From: Aplectana chamaeleonis
Taxonomy: Eukaryota > Nematoda > Chromadorea > Rhabditida > Cosmocercidae
Reading direction: 5' to 3'
DNA: 64,000 nt
Assembly (NCBI GenBank): GCA_029168955.1
Contig: JAPDOI010001491.1
Coordinates: 109,930 to 173,929 of the forward strand
The stretch's first letter is position 1, and each line of letters opens with the position of its first letter. Shown here in pieces: positions 45,694 to 55,649 of this stretch. The notes beneath the pieces were generated by a model. That model was given only the letters and a program-made list of their open reading frames with translations, searched no databases and was not told where the DNA came from. The translations under genes were made by a program, and so were the position numbers.

Positions 45694-46175
45694 AAGGCAC
45701 AGTCCAACCTCGAAATCGTATTTCTGTTTTTAACCTATCTTGAAAACGGTCTCGCGCTGATTCCAATGATGCCTCTGGAATCGTCCAAGACCCCCTAGGA
45801 ACAGATTTATGGCCCCTCAAAAATTGAGCTACGGAAGCATGGTGGACGAGTTGTCTGAGGCTCGTAACTTCCGAAATTTGCAACCGATGTATGTGAGCCA
45901 ACTCGAATAATGAGAGAGGCTGAGAATGAAGGGAAGAACGGGGCTAGTGGTCAGAAACCATAGCTCATCTCGCCGCTGTTGAGCTCGGAAGATCGCAGAG
46001 GGGGCGTGCCAAAGTGGCTTCCTGAGAAGGTCGCCCTAGGGTGGCTTCCCCCTATATCTCTGTTATTCGGAGGAATTGAGAGCTCGCATTTGGCAGGGGT
46101 TTTAAAGAGTGGGTCTACTTCACAATTATGTGGAAATCTCAGATTTCGTCTGGGAGCTTGGACGTCTTGGAGCTT
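45694..46175. mobile_element. MITE with 230-bp core (M15)
   Basis: Begins AAGGCACAGTCCAACCTCGA. The right end (GACGTCTTGGAGCTT before TA at 46,176-46,177) is not a good inverted match, so the terminus was replaced or has decayed. The core lies at 45,730-45,970. The mirror copy is 47,804-48,285. Confidence 0.75.
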
Positions 46176-46177
46176 TA

Positions 46178-46400
46178 AAGAAAAGGATCGGTCTGTCAAT
46201 CCATGCTTGCTGGACGCTCTTCCGGACAAGGTTAGAAGCGATTTTAGCGCTAACTTGCCAGACATCTTCAAAAAACGACCGAATACTAAAACGAAATGAA
46301 TATATTCGATTTTGCAAATATTTCTTTAAACTATTCTTGTCTATTTCGGGTAGATTTTCATAGAAAAGAAATGCCGCGAGCCACACCATAAACACCCGAC
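46178..46400 (-). pseudogene. Possible 5-prime exon of a membrane or secreted protein, left copy
   Basis: The minus frame reads MVWLAAFLFYENLPEIDKNS, then LKKYLQNRIYSFRFSIRSFF, then EDVWQVSAKIASNLVRKSVQ before entering MITE M15. See the mirror copy at 47,539-47,803. A six-base T run here versus eight in the mirror puts the two arms in different frames after RSFF. Confidence 0.25.
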
Positions 46401-46931
46401 TACACGACTAATCCTAAAACTGCCGTGTTCAGCTTCATTTTGCAATTGATTTTCGGATTTTTTTTTCGAACAACATTATTTTCCAAACTCTTGCCTGAAA
46501 TAGAAAATCCAGTTTCGGGCGTGCGATGCTGGTTTGAGCAGCTGGCCGAAAACCCGTAGTCCATTCAAGGCCCGACTTCGAGCTGTTGTTATTGATGCAA
46601 ACTTCCATCATTGTAATTTAGCACACTGGAAATAGGGGATCAAATTCGGATTGAATGAAGGCAGGAAAGAAAACTACATACAAAACCAAACATTCGCGCA
46701 ATGAAGCGAATGCCACCCCACGTACAGACAGTAGTCACACACAAGCAGGGAATGGGCCAGATTGGATTGGTTGATTAATTGATTGATCATTACATGGAGA
46801 TTGGAAAAGCGGGAAGATTTTTCTTCTTTAGCGAAGAATGGAAATACGTAGACAAATAAAAATAGAGCCGGAAACGCTCCAAGAGAAAAAAATGCGAAAA
46901 GAATGCGCGCATGAAAAATGACGTGAATCGA
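46401..46931. other. No gene recognised (inner part of P2 left arm)
   Basis: AT-rich, without repeats that I can identify. It could be upstream sequence of the small ORF on the minus strand. The mirror copy is 47,046-47,538. Confidence 0.4.
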
Positions 46932-47045
46932 TAGATCGAACTCGTCAAAACGTGCAAATGCCAGTTCATACGAGTTCATACACATTCAGGAGGACAGTCG
47001 TTTCAAGACCAGCGATATGCATCGGAGTCAGACCCTTTACCCGTT
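46932..47045. other. P2 spacer (114 bp)
   Basis: Unduplicated loop between the two 12-kb arms. It contains GCCAGTTCATACGAGTTCATACACATTCAG (direct repeat GTTCATAC at about 46,964 and 46,974) and no ORF. A short ATCGATAGATCGA step sits at the left arm edge, a possible microhomology. Confidence 0.9.
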
Positions 47046-47538
47046 TCGATTCACGTCATTTTTCATGCGCGCATTCTTTTCGCATTTTTTTCTCTTGGAG
47101 CGTTTCCGGCTCTATTTTTATTTGTCTACGTATTTCCATTCTTCGCTAAAGAAGAAAAATCTTCCCGCTTTTCCAATCTCCATGTAATGATCAATCAATT
47201 AATCAACCAATCCAATCTGGCCCATTCCCTGCTTGTGTGTGACTACTGTCTGTACGTGGGGTGGCATTCGCTTCATTGCGCGAATGTTTGGTTTTGTATG
47301 TAGTTTTCTTTCCTGCCTTCATTCAATCCGAATTTGATCCCCTATTTCCAGTGTGCTAAATTACAATGATGGAAGTTTGCATCAATAACAACAGCTCGAA
47401 GTCGGGCCTTGAATGGACTACGGGTTTTCGGCCAGCTGCTCAAACCAGCATCGCACGCCCGAAACTGAATTTTCTATTTCAGGCAAGAGTTTGGAAAATA
47501 ATGTTGTTCGAAAAAAAAATCCGAAAATCAATTGCAAA

Positions 47539-47803
47539 ATGAAGCTGAACACGGCAGTTTTAGGATTAGTCGTGTAGTCGGGTGTTTATGGTGTGGCTCG
47601 CGGCATTTCTTTTCTATGAAAATCTACCCGAAATAGACAAGAATAGTTTAAAGAAATATTTGCAAAATCGAATATATTCATTTCGTTTTAGTATTCGGTC
47701 GTTTTTTTTGAAGATGTCTGGCAAGTTAGCGCTAAAATCGCTTCTAACCTTGTCCGGAAGAGCGTCCAGCAAGCATGGATTGACAGACCGATTCTTTTCT
47801 TTA
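47539..47803 (+). pseudogene. Possible 5-prime exon of a membrane or secreted protein, right copy
   Basis: ATG at 47,539 gives MKLNTAVLGLVV then a stop. One frame over, FMVWLAAFLFYENLPEIDKN continues from 47,585. Put side by side, the hydrophobic runs would suit a signal anchor, but a frameshift shared by both arms separates them. The downstream frame runs into MITE M15 at 47,804, and the 148-codon ORF here (47,582-48,028) is therefore half MITE. Family unknown. Confidence 0.25.
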
Positions 47804-49251
47804 AAGCTCCAAGACGTCCAAGCTCCCAGACGAAATCTGAGATTTCCACATAATTGTGAAGTAGACCCACTCTTTAAAACCCCTGCCAAATGCGAGCTCT
47901 CAATTCCTCCGAATAACAGAGATATAGGGGGAAGCCACCCTAGGGCGACCTTCTCAGGTAGCCACTTTGGCACGCCCCCTCTGCGATCTTCCGAGCTCAA
48001 CAGCGGCGAGATGAGCTATGGTTTCTGACCACTAGCCCCGTTCTTCCCTTCATTCTCAGCCTCTCTCATTATTCGAGTTGGCTCACATACATCGGTTGCA
48101 AATTTCGGAAGTTACGAGCCTCAGACAACTCGTCCACCATGCTTCCGTAGCTCAATTTTTGAGGGGCCATAAATCTGTTCCTAGGGGGTCTTGGACGATT
48201 CCAGAGGCATCATTGGAATCAGCGCGAGACCGTTTTCAAGATAGGTTAAAAACAGAAATACGATTTCGAGGTTGGACTGTGCCTTTAAAGACACAGTCCA
48301 ACCTCAGAATCGATTTTTCGTTTTTCTGCCTATCTTGGAGAAAATTTCACGCTGATCACAATGGTGTTTTCAGAATCGCTCAGAACTCACTACGAACGGA
48401 GTTACGGCTACTCAAAAATTTAGATTTTGAACGGCTAGAAGTGCTCGGACGAGTTGTCTCGGGCCCGTATTTTCTCGTTATTCGCAGCCATCGTTCTGTA
48501 GCAGGTCACAATATGAAGCCAGACCGAAAACAAATTGAAGAACATAAGTTTTGAATAAAATCATTCGCGCGCCTCTTCCCTATTGGGGTCGGAAACCTGG
48601 CGGTGGGCGTTACCCATTTTTTCTTTAAAGGGGCGTGGCCGACTTTTTCCTAGCTTTTTCTCGCTTATTTGAGTGAATCGAGATTTCGCGCTTGGCAGGT
48701 TTGCTGAAGGCGGCGACCGGACCATAATATCAAAAATTACTTCTGAGGTTGGACTGTGCCTTTAAAGGCAGTGTCCACGATAAAAACCAAGTCTAAATTT
48801 TTGGTGGAGATCGGCAGCTGCGAGGCCTAGCGCAACCCTAACGTTGAAAAAACTTTAAAAAATGAGCTCGGAACGGTCCCCTACGGGCCCAAAGTTGGAC
48901 ACCCGTCAGCTCGTCACACCCAGATGCACTTTCCACGCCCACCGACTTGAACAAATGAAAGCTCGAGATCGTGAGATGAGCGATGATTTCTAGTCATTAG
49001 CCCCGTTCTTCCCTTCATTCGCAAGTTCTCTCCTTACTCAGGTCAGCCCGCATACATCGGCTGCAAAAGACGGAAGTTACAAGCCTCGGACAACTCGTCC
49101 ACCATGTTTCCTTAGCTCAATTTTTGAGGGACCATAACTCCGTTCCCAGAAGGTCTTGTACGATTCTAAAAACATCATTCGAATCAGCATGGGACCGTCT
49201 TCAAGATAAGTGAAAAAGCAGAAAAACGATTCTCATCGTGAACACTGCCTT
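47804..49251. mobile_element. Three-MITE chain, P2 right arm
   Basis: Mirror of 44,738-46,175: 47,804-48,285, 48,288-48,762 and 48,765-49,251. Each junction is ...GCCTT-TA-AAGRC..., with one TA shared by both neighbours. Confidence 0.85.
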
Positions 49252-49334
49252 TAAGTGAAATGGCCCGGTTTTCTACGGCCGTTTCCTAGATTGATCGCCT
49301 AGTTGCGTACAGCGGGAGCGGTAGCATTGCGGGA

Positions 49335-49500
49335 TAACGTCGGCATGGATCCTCGCGATACTTTGCGTTTCCCGTTGAAGGTTGGCGCAAACTTGGTGCA
49401 CATACAGGTGCTATGTGCTGGTTTTATACCATATAGCACGGCGTTTGCGCCACCCTTCAATAAGGATTGCTTAGTATCACTAAGATCCATGCCTACTGTA
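49335..49500. repeat. Fold-back repeat F1, P2 right arm
   Basis: Mirror of 44,492-44,656, with TAACGTCGGCATGGATCCTC at the left end and AAGATCCATGCCTACTGTAG at the right. Confidence 0.75.
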
Positions 49501-49571
49501 GTTAGTCTGATTTTCTGAGAAGACACAAAGCACTAGCGCCGATTTCTCCCCTAGAAAATTAGAATTCTTTA

Positions 49572-49642
49572 TATATTGTCGTGTACGCCTAGGTGCGCAC
49601 ACCGCTCGCGCTGTGCGCGCCTAGGCATACACGACAATATAC
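49572..49642. repeat. 72-bp near-perfect palindrome, right copy
   Basis: TATATTGTCGTGTACGCCTA pairs with TAGGCATACACGACAATATA. See 44,347-44,418. Confidence 0.9.
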
Positions 49643-49711
49643 AAAGAGTTTTTGACGCCCTTGTTATCCAATCATCCTATACCTGTGGCGATTACTCTAC
49701 GGGTGAGGGAA

Positions 49712-49771
49712 GGGTGGTACGCCGCGCGAGGTGAGGACAAGCGACGCGTGTTGCGTCGCGGCGTACCACCT
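49712..49771. repeat. GC-rich palindrome, right copy
   Basis: GGGTGGTACGCCGCGCGAGG at the left, GCGTCGCGGCGTACCACC at the right. The left half is less perfect than in the other arm (CGCGAGGTGAGG versus CGCGCGGCG). Confidence 0.8.
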
Positions 49772-49779
49772 TCGATTCA

Positions 49780-49965
49780 TTGATGCACCGTGGAGTCAAC
49801 ACAAACAAAATGACTGCATTTCAGTTTAAGAACGGTCTTTGGATGCCAGGACATCGCATCTCATTGATAATAGCCCAGAAATATGGCATTCGTAGTGATC
49901 TCTTAGAACTTACCATATTCACAGAAATCAGGCGCAAAAGAAGTCTTTTAAGCTACCGATAGACA
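49780..49965 (+). other. Unrecognised 60-codon ORF conserved between arms
   Basis: Reads RGVNTNKMTAFQFKNGLWMP then GHRISLIIAQKYGIRSDLLE. The left arm has the same frame on the minus strand (44,085-44,210), interrupted earlier by a stop. It looks protein-like in composition, but arm-to-arm conservation is expected from the recent duplication, so this is weak evidence. Confidence 0.2.
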
Positions 49966-50048
49966 CTCGCTTCTATGAACCTCATTTATGTTCTGTTCTT
50001 GCACTGAGCCTATTTTATGAGTGTTTCCAAACATCTCGTTGAAGGGAA

Positions 50049-50668
50049 ATGACTCAATCAACGATTGCTGGTAAGCCGCGACGCGACACGCAACGCATGC
50101 ACCCAGCCGCGCGCGGCGTATCACATGGCCGCCGCCCTTACTCTACTAGTCATTCGGCGGTTTGCAGCGTTCCTGAAAATGTCAGTTCTGGGTTTTTTCC
50201 AGGGAACCCGCCGGAACTGTTATTTAGCTCGTCGCATCAGCGTAGGCGTCCTTAATAAGAGCTGGAAAAGCTATAAAGTGATTCGCTGCTTTTCTCACCC
50301 GAACAGTGCAAGGTGGAAAATACACCTTGCCCGGATAGTCCTTGTGTGAATGGAACTTGCTTTACGGCTGAAGAAGACTGAAAATCGTGTCCTAAGTGTT
50401 GGTGGATTTTTCAGTGTCATTTCGACAACCCGCGGGAACCCAGTTCGACAAGGGAAGAGTTCAAGTTCCATGTCAGGCACGCTGTGGGTCACGCAACATT
50501 CTTCAACAGGTATGTGTTTTCACAGAAGGTTGCAGACAGGCCACAGCGCGTGGTGTGACGCAGGTCGGGTCTGGACCGATCTACCCTTCAAATTTCGCAT
50601 CGGCTCACTCTTTTGTGAGGGCGAATGAGCACAACCGCGGGGAGCCTCTTTTAACCCTATTTATTTGA
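50049..50668 (+). pseudogene. Cysteine-rich exon-like fragments, P2 right arm (low confidence)
   Basis: Two pieces suggest a secreted cysteine-rich protein. Near 50,323 one frame reads TPCPDSPCVNGTCFTAEED, with EGF-like cysteine spacing (C-x4-C-x4-C), before a stop. From 50,419, after GGATTTTTCAG, another frame reads FRQPAGTQFDKGRVQVPCQA then RCGSRNILQQ up to GTATGT, a possible donor at 50,513. The second piece is faintly like a thrombospondin type-1 repeat. The left arm has different indels in both. I would not defend a family assignment without a search. Confidence 0.22.
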
Positions 50669-50817
50669 CTAGAAGGCCCCATATTTATTCCACGGATGAA
50701 TCTTGCTCTATGCCATGCAGGCACACAAGGGCAGCAGGCTTGGGTACAAAATTTACATTACGCTCCCCCGTCATAGTCAACTAATCGGCTGTAGGCTCCG
50801 CCCGTGGGACCGAGCTG

Positions 50818-51365
50818 TTCCAGATGGCATGACTACTCCGATTTTCTGATGTTAAGGATTATCGATCTTGTACGCGGTGAACTGGAAAAGCGTCAGTGGG
50901 TCACATTCGACGGTGTTGTGGATCCGGAATGGGGTGAAAATTTGAGCTCGGTTTTTGATGACAACAATCTGCTCACCTTGTCGCATGGAAAGCGTCTTGA
51001 GATCCCTCTAAATGTGAGTTAGAACTTTATATAATGAGTCAAAAATCAAGATGAATGATCCCTTTTCAGGTTCGTATCATATTCGAAGCTGTCGATCTCA
51101 AGTACTGGCCCCGTTATCACGTTGTGGTGTGGTCTGGTTCAGTGAGGAGGTGAGAATTTTTTTAAGAAATTCTTTGATTTCCGCTGAAGATGTGTTTACA
51201 TTTTAGTTTGTTACCACGGATATGATGCTCGAGCTCTATCTTAGCCGTCTTCACAACGTCTCCATAGCGAGTGAAGCAACTACTCCTGGAGACGCGGCTA
51301 CAACGCTGTCGGTTACAATTCAGAGGCTGTGTGCCGCAGCGCTCCAGTCGCAATTTCCCCAGGTT
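50818..51365 (+). pseudogene. Cytoplasmic dynein-1 heavy chain fragment, P2 right arm
   Basis: Exon A (to 51,013) reads [20 protein letters not shown], then [20 protein letters not shown] and [16 protein letters not shown] phase-0 intron 51,014-51,069 (GTGAGT...TTTTCAG) follows. Exon B (51,070-51,149) gives VRIIFEAVDLKY, then after a frameshift SRCGVVWFSEE. Intron 51,150-51,206 follows, and exon C (51,207-51,365) gives FVTTDMMLELYLSRLHNVSI and onward to LCAAALQSQFPQ. In known dynein-1 heavy chains the same landmarks occur in this order in AAA2: KRQW-x-x-FDG-x-VDPEW (Walker B), DDN-LLTL, P-x-NVRI-x-FE, DLKY, SRCG-x-VWFSE. The DPEW and LKY...SRCG wording fits dynein-1 rather than axonemal or dynein-2 chains. 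The fragment covers only about 180 of more than 4,000 residues. It is broken by a deletion of a few bases after DLKY present in both arms, and here also by a missing G near 50,840. Exon C is cut by a MITE. Confidence 0.88.
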
Positions 51366-51367
51366 CA

Positions 51368-51811
51368 AAGGCACTGTTCGCGATAAACTTCATCCTCGAA
51401 TTTTTCATGACAAACGCTTCTCGTGGCTTTCAGAAGCAGAACAGCGTCGAAAAAACGGGACGAAAAGCTACCCAGGAGCCGCGAAACGGCTCAGAAAAGT
51501 GGGCAAACCCTGCCGCTGTGGGCAAGCCCCGCCTCTTTCCGCCCCTCTATGGTTTCCGATCAAAAGCCCCGTTCTTCTTCTCAACTTCTCTCTTTACTCA
51601 GGTCAGCTCGCATACATTGGCTGCAAAAGACGGAAGTTACAAGCCTCGGACAACTCGTCCACCATTTTCTCTAGCTCAATTTTCGAGGGACCATAACTCC
51701 ATTCCGAAAAGGTCTTGTACAATTCTAGAAGCATCATTGGAATTAGAATGGGACCGCTTTCAAGATAGGTAAAAAGACAGAAAAGCGATTTTTATTGCGA
51801 ACAGTGCCTTT
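51368..51811. mobile_element. MITE with 230-bp core (mirror of M11)
   Basis: AAGGCACTGTTCGCGATAAA to TATTGCGAACAGTGCCTT. It lies immediately after the dynein fragment. Confidence 0.8.
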
Positions 51812-52173
51812 AATGCAAAAAATTTATGCTGCGGTAAATTTGGCTCTTAACAGTAGCTAGATTTCGTTGTCCCTCTCATAAGAAACTGCTTTTTATGACT
51901 ATGAACGATCGTGTAGTTGGAGTACTGATGACTAAAACTGTTTGAAAAACGGATGTGTTTTCTATTATGTAATAAAAATATGAAACTGGAAATGTTGATA
52001 CTGGTCTATAAAAGAATATTCTGGAAGTGAAAGTGGTGAAATATGACCACTCAAAGAGTACTGAATTACAGAGGGGAGTTCTAGAGATTTACGTGAGAAT
52101 TCTACTGTAAGGCACTGATCACGGATAACCTCTTCCTTGAGTTTCCACTGAAAAACGATGGCGGTAGCCCTCA

Positions 52174-53258
52174 CAAGGGAATCACAATAAGTCATAGTGA
52201 CCATTCCAAATGAAATGTACTTTTCTAGAACCATTTTCGGACGAAAAGTCCGAATATGCCCATCGCAGCTGCCTAGACCCACTCTGAAAAAAGTTATGAG
52301 CGTTTTTGAAAGCTTCGCGGCAATGTAAGGGTACCCCCCATGCAATTTTTAGGGTGTTTTTAAATTTTTCTTCTGATTTCGCTATAAACATGTATGTAGG
52401 GGTAGTCTGGGGTGCTGAACACGAATCTGGGGTCTGCTTGCCCAAATTTCAGGGTTTACTGTAGGTTACGGTAGGTAATATGCCACTTAGGAGGCAAAAC
52501 TTACCTAAATATTCCGATAATCGGCAAATGGACATCAAATTCGTATTCAGCACCCCAAATAACCCCCACATAGAAACTTTGAAACAAATCTGAGACTTTG
52601 ACCAAACTACCGTATACCCACCGTAATCTACCGTAAGCTGCCGAAAATCGATAAACCGACATCAGATTCGTGTTCAGCACTCAAAATAATCCCCGGAGAA
52701 ATAACTTGAGCATATTCTATAGAAGCACTCCGGAAATCTTCAAAAGTCGCGATTTGCCATCAAATTCTCCCCCGATTGAAATCTGTGGACGAATACAGTC
52801 GAAAACTTCGGAAAATCGATAACTGAACCTTGGAATTGTGATCAGCATCCCAAACAACCTCCCAGAGCAAATTTTTAATCAAATCTGGGATATTTTTCTA
52901 AAACGCTTCGAGAGCCCTCCAATTGGTATAAATCAACGCTCAACCGCAAATCCGTACAAGTCCAAAACGCTGTTACTCTGCGCAAAGTTTGGAGAATGTT
53001 CCTTCAACCTAACTTTGCTTAGTGGGGTAGTTTTGGGCGCTGAACACGAATATGAGGTCCGTTTCCGGATTTTCCCAAGAATAATGCGCTTTTTGGAGGG
53101 TACACTAAGTACGAAAATCAGAGAAAAAATGCCTATAACTTTTTTCAGAGTGGGTCTAGGCAGCTGAGATGGGCATATTCGGACTTTTTGTCCGAAAATG
53201 GTTCTAGAAAAGTACATTTCATTTGGAATGGTCACTATGACCTATTGTGGTTCCCTTG
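52174..53258. mobile_element. CAAGG-type transposon, 1,085 bp, polymorphic between P2 arms
   Basis: TCA at 52,171-52,173 and 53,259-53,261 flanks termini CAAGGGAATCACAATAAGTC and (right end, reversed) CAAGGGAACCACAATAGGTC. The inverted repeats extend about 120 bp through ATGAAATGTACTTTTCTAGA with very few mismatches. The other arm has the uninterrupted site GCTTCTGAGGGCTACC at 41,819, so this is a true insertion. The interior contains several diverged copies of a segment with TACCGTAATCTACCG- and AATCGATAAACCGACATC-like motifs. No transposase is visible. Its 3-bp TCA duplication agrees with the TGA of the family member at 26,786. Confidence 0.92.
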
Positions 53259-53523
53259 TCAGAAGCAGAAAAGCGTAAAAAACGTGTCTGATCGCAATTT
53301 CAGAGGGAGAAAACGTCTTTGAAAAATATTCCGCTGGGCAGTGCGGCCTCCTGGGGTTCAAATGTTGGCCTCAACACCGACATGGCAGTATCACTGTCAC
53401 GTCTTGATCTGCGTCTATCAGTAGAGGTTTTGATTAAAATACGCAATAGTCGAGAAACAGTTCTCGAAGATATTCGGGAATCTTCGTCAGGCAAAATGCT
53501 GACAAATCATTGCGTATTTAAAG

Positions 53524-55630
53524 GCAGTGTTCACGATAATCTTCAATATTGAGATTATTCGCTAAATTGATTAAGTGGCCCCCGGGTAGTACTAAAATGA
53601 CGTAGAAATCGAGCAACACGCTTCAGAAGTACACGAAATCCTTAAGTATCACTCCGCCTCTTAAGTATCACAGGAAGTGTTTGCTGTGACAATGGAATCT
53701 TTTGTGGACCCGTCCTTTGCAATTCTCTACTCTATATCGCTGCATTCTTTTCTTTAGCCCTAACTAATTCTGCTTTGCATAAAACATTTTTCTATTTTCG
53801 ACTGACCCAATTTTCAGAAAGTGACAACCACCGTGAACATGTTCATCCAGCCGGTCAACTAGTCCATGTTATAGAATAATGTCACTGAAAAACGACGTTT
53901 TAATGCGTTTCTCGCCGTTTCTTTGTAATTTTGGTAACACTTGGAGGCCAACGCACTGTTTTATGTGGGAAACTTGGGAACGAAAATCATCGCGAACACT
54001 GCCTCTAAAACGTCGTATTTCAGTGACATCATTCTATAACATGGACTAAATGTCCGGTTGGGTGAAGATGTTCATGGTGATTGTTACCGGCGGAAAATTG
54101 GGTCAACCAAAAATAGAAGAATATTTCATGCAAAAAAGAATTAGTGAGGGCCCTAAAGAAAGAACGGAGCAATAGAGAGTAGAGAATTTCAAAGGACGGG
54201 CTCACAAAAGATTTCATTGTCGTAACAAAGACTTCCTGTGATACTTAGGAGGCGGGTGATACTTAAAGGCAGTGTTCACGATAAAAATCGTTTTTCTGTT
54301 CCTCCACCTATCTTAAAAACGGTCCCATTCTGATTCCAATGATGTTTTTGTAATCTTACACGACCTTCTGGGAACGAAGTTATGGTCCGTCAAACGTTGA
54401 GCTAAGGAAACATGGTGGATGAGTTGTCCGAGGCTTGTAACTTCCGTCTTTTGCAGCCGATTTATGCGAGCTTACCAGAGTAAAGAGAAAAGTTGAGAAT
54501 GAAGGGAAAAACGGGGCCAATAACCGGAAGCCATCGCTTATCTGACAATCTCGAGCATTCATTTGTTCACGTCGGTGGGCGTGGAAAGTGCATCTGGGTG
54601 TGACGAGCTGACGGGTGTCCAACTTTGGGGCCGTAGGGGACCGTACCGAGCTCATTTTTGTTAGTTTTTTCAACGCTAGGTTGTGTCGACACCGTCGACC
54701 AGACTATTTATAGGTTCATATTTGTAAACTATGTAAACTAGTTTGCCAATTTCTACAATTGCTCATGAGTAATGTTTGCAGCTTAGTTCCTTAACGAGAT
54801 ATGAATCTAGTTGTGTTATATGTTTTGAGAACGGCGAAGATATCTTGAACACAGTAGCATATAAACACGGAGAAGAGAAGGGAGATATAGTTCGCTTCGA
54901 CTCTGAGCGATCATTTTTGCTACGTCACACAAGTTCAATAAGCATACAAGTTGCATCGCCCTCTTAGCCGTTGGAAAAGGGTAGTAAGATTCAACATTCG
55001 TGGAAGATTTTATGTTATAATAAGCTTGTTAGTTCTCTTCAGTTAGACGGCACAACAAGTTCTCTCGTCACTTAAAGGCAGGGTTCTCGATAAAATCGGT
55101 TGTAAAGCTATGCTCATGGAATTGTAGATTTGGCCATCACAAAAGTGAAAATGAGTAAAAAATTGGAGGAAAAACGCTTAGGAACAAGTTATGGCTTGGT
55201 GTCCTCCCGCCCCCAAATATCGAGAATTGTGTAAAACCCTGTTTTGTTAACTTTTATTTTGCTTTTAAACTAATTTCTAAACAGTTGTGGAGACTACTGA
55301 TTACTTTAACAGCAAAATAAATGGCGGAGAAGCAAGCATTAATAAAAATCGCGTTAATTAGGGGGCCGGCCGACACCGGTAATTAGCCGTTATACTTTGG
55401 TTTTGAGCGTTTTTCCCGTGAATTACCGGGTTTTTTCACTTATTTTCACTTTTGTGATGGCCAAATCTACATTCTCATGGAGAGAGCTTGGAAGTCGTTT
55501 TTATCGCGAACCCTGCCTTTAAGACCCGCGTGGCAGCATCACAAGAAAAGAGGCTAAGAGCGTTATCAACTTCAGGTTGCGCTAGGCCCCACAGCTGCCG
55601 ATCTCCACCAAGAAATCAGACATGGTATTT
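53524..55630. mobile_element. MITE cluster, P2 right arm (mirror of 39,437-41,563)
   Basis: Contains mirror copies of the H-type element (from AAGGCAGTGTTCACGATAAT at about 53,522), its inverted-repeat partner (53,650-54,250) and the composite MITE (about 54,267-55,648), with its inner fold-back MITE (about 55,077-55,521). Confidence 0.75.
54782..54966 (+). pseudogene. Exon-like ORF of unknown gene, P2 right arm
   Basis: After TGTTTGCAG the frame reads RYESSCVICFENGEDILNTV and continues to SISIQVASPS and a stop. It is identical in protein to the left copy except at the start (TTCCTTAACGAG versus TTCCCACGAG), which breaks the frame next to the presumed splice site. Confidence 0.3.
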
Positions 55631-55649
55631 ATCGTGGACACTGCCTTTA

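Larger units (their letters stand above)
35244..46931 (+). repeat. Palindrome P2, left arm (11.7 kb)
   Basis: Inverted copy of 47,046-59,938. At the outer edge TCAAATCCCAAAGCAC (from 35,243) pairs with GGGATTTGA ending at 59,938. At the inner edge ATGACGTGAATCGA ends at 46,931 and TCGATTCACGTCAT starts at 47,046. The arm differs from its mirror by a 1,085-bp insertion in the right arm, by small indels and by patches of substitution. Confidence 0.95.

Noticed and set aside
47582..48028. A 148-codon ORF as a whole gene
   Set aside because: Its second half is MITE M15 sequence and a homopolymer difference changes the frame in the other arm. Only the first part is kept as a doubtful exon.
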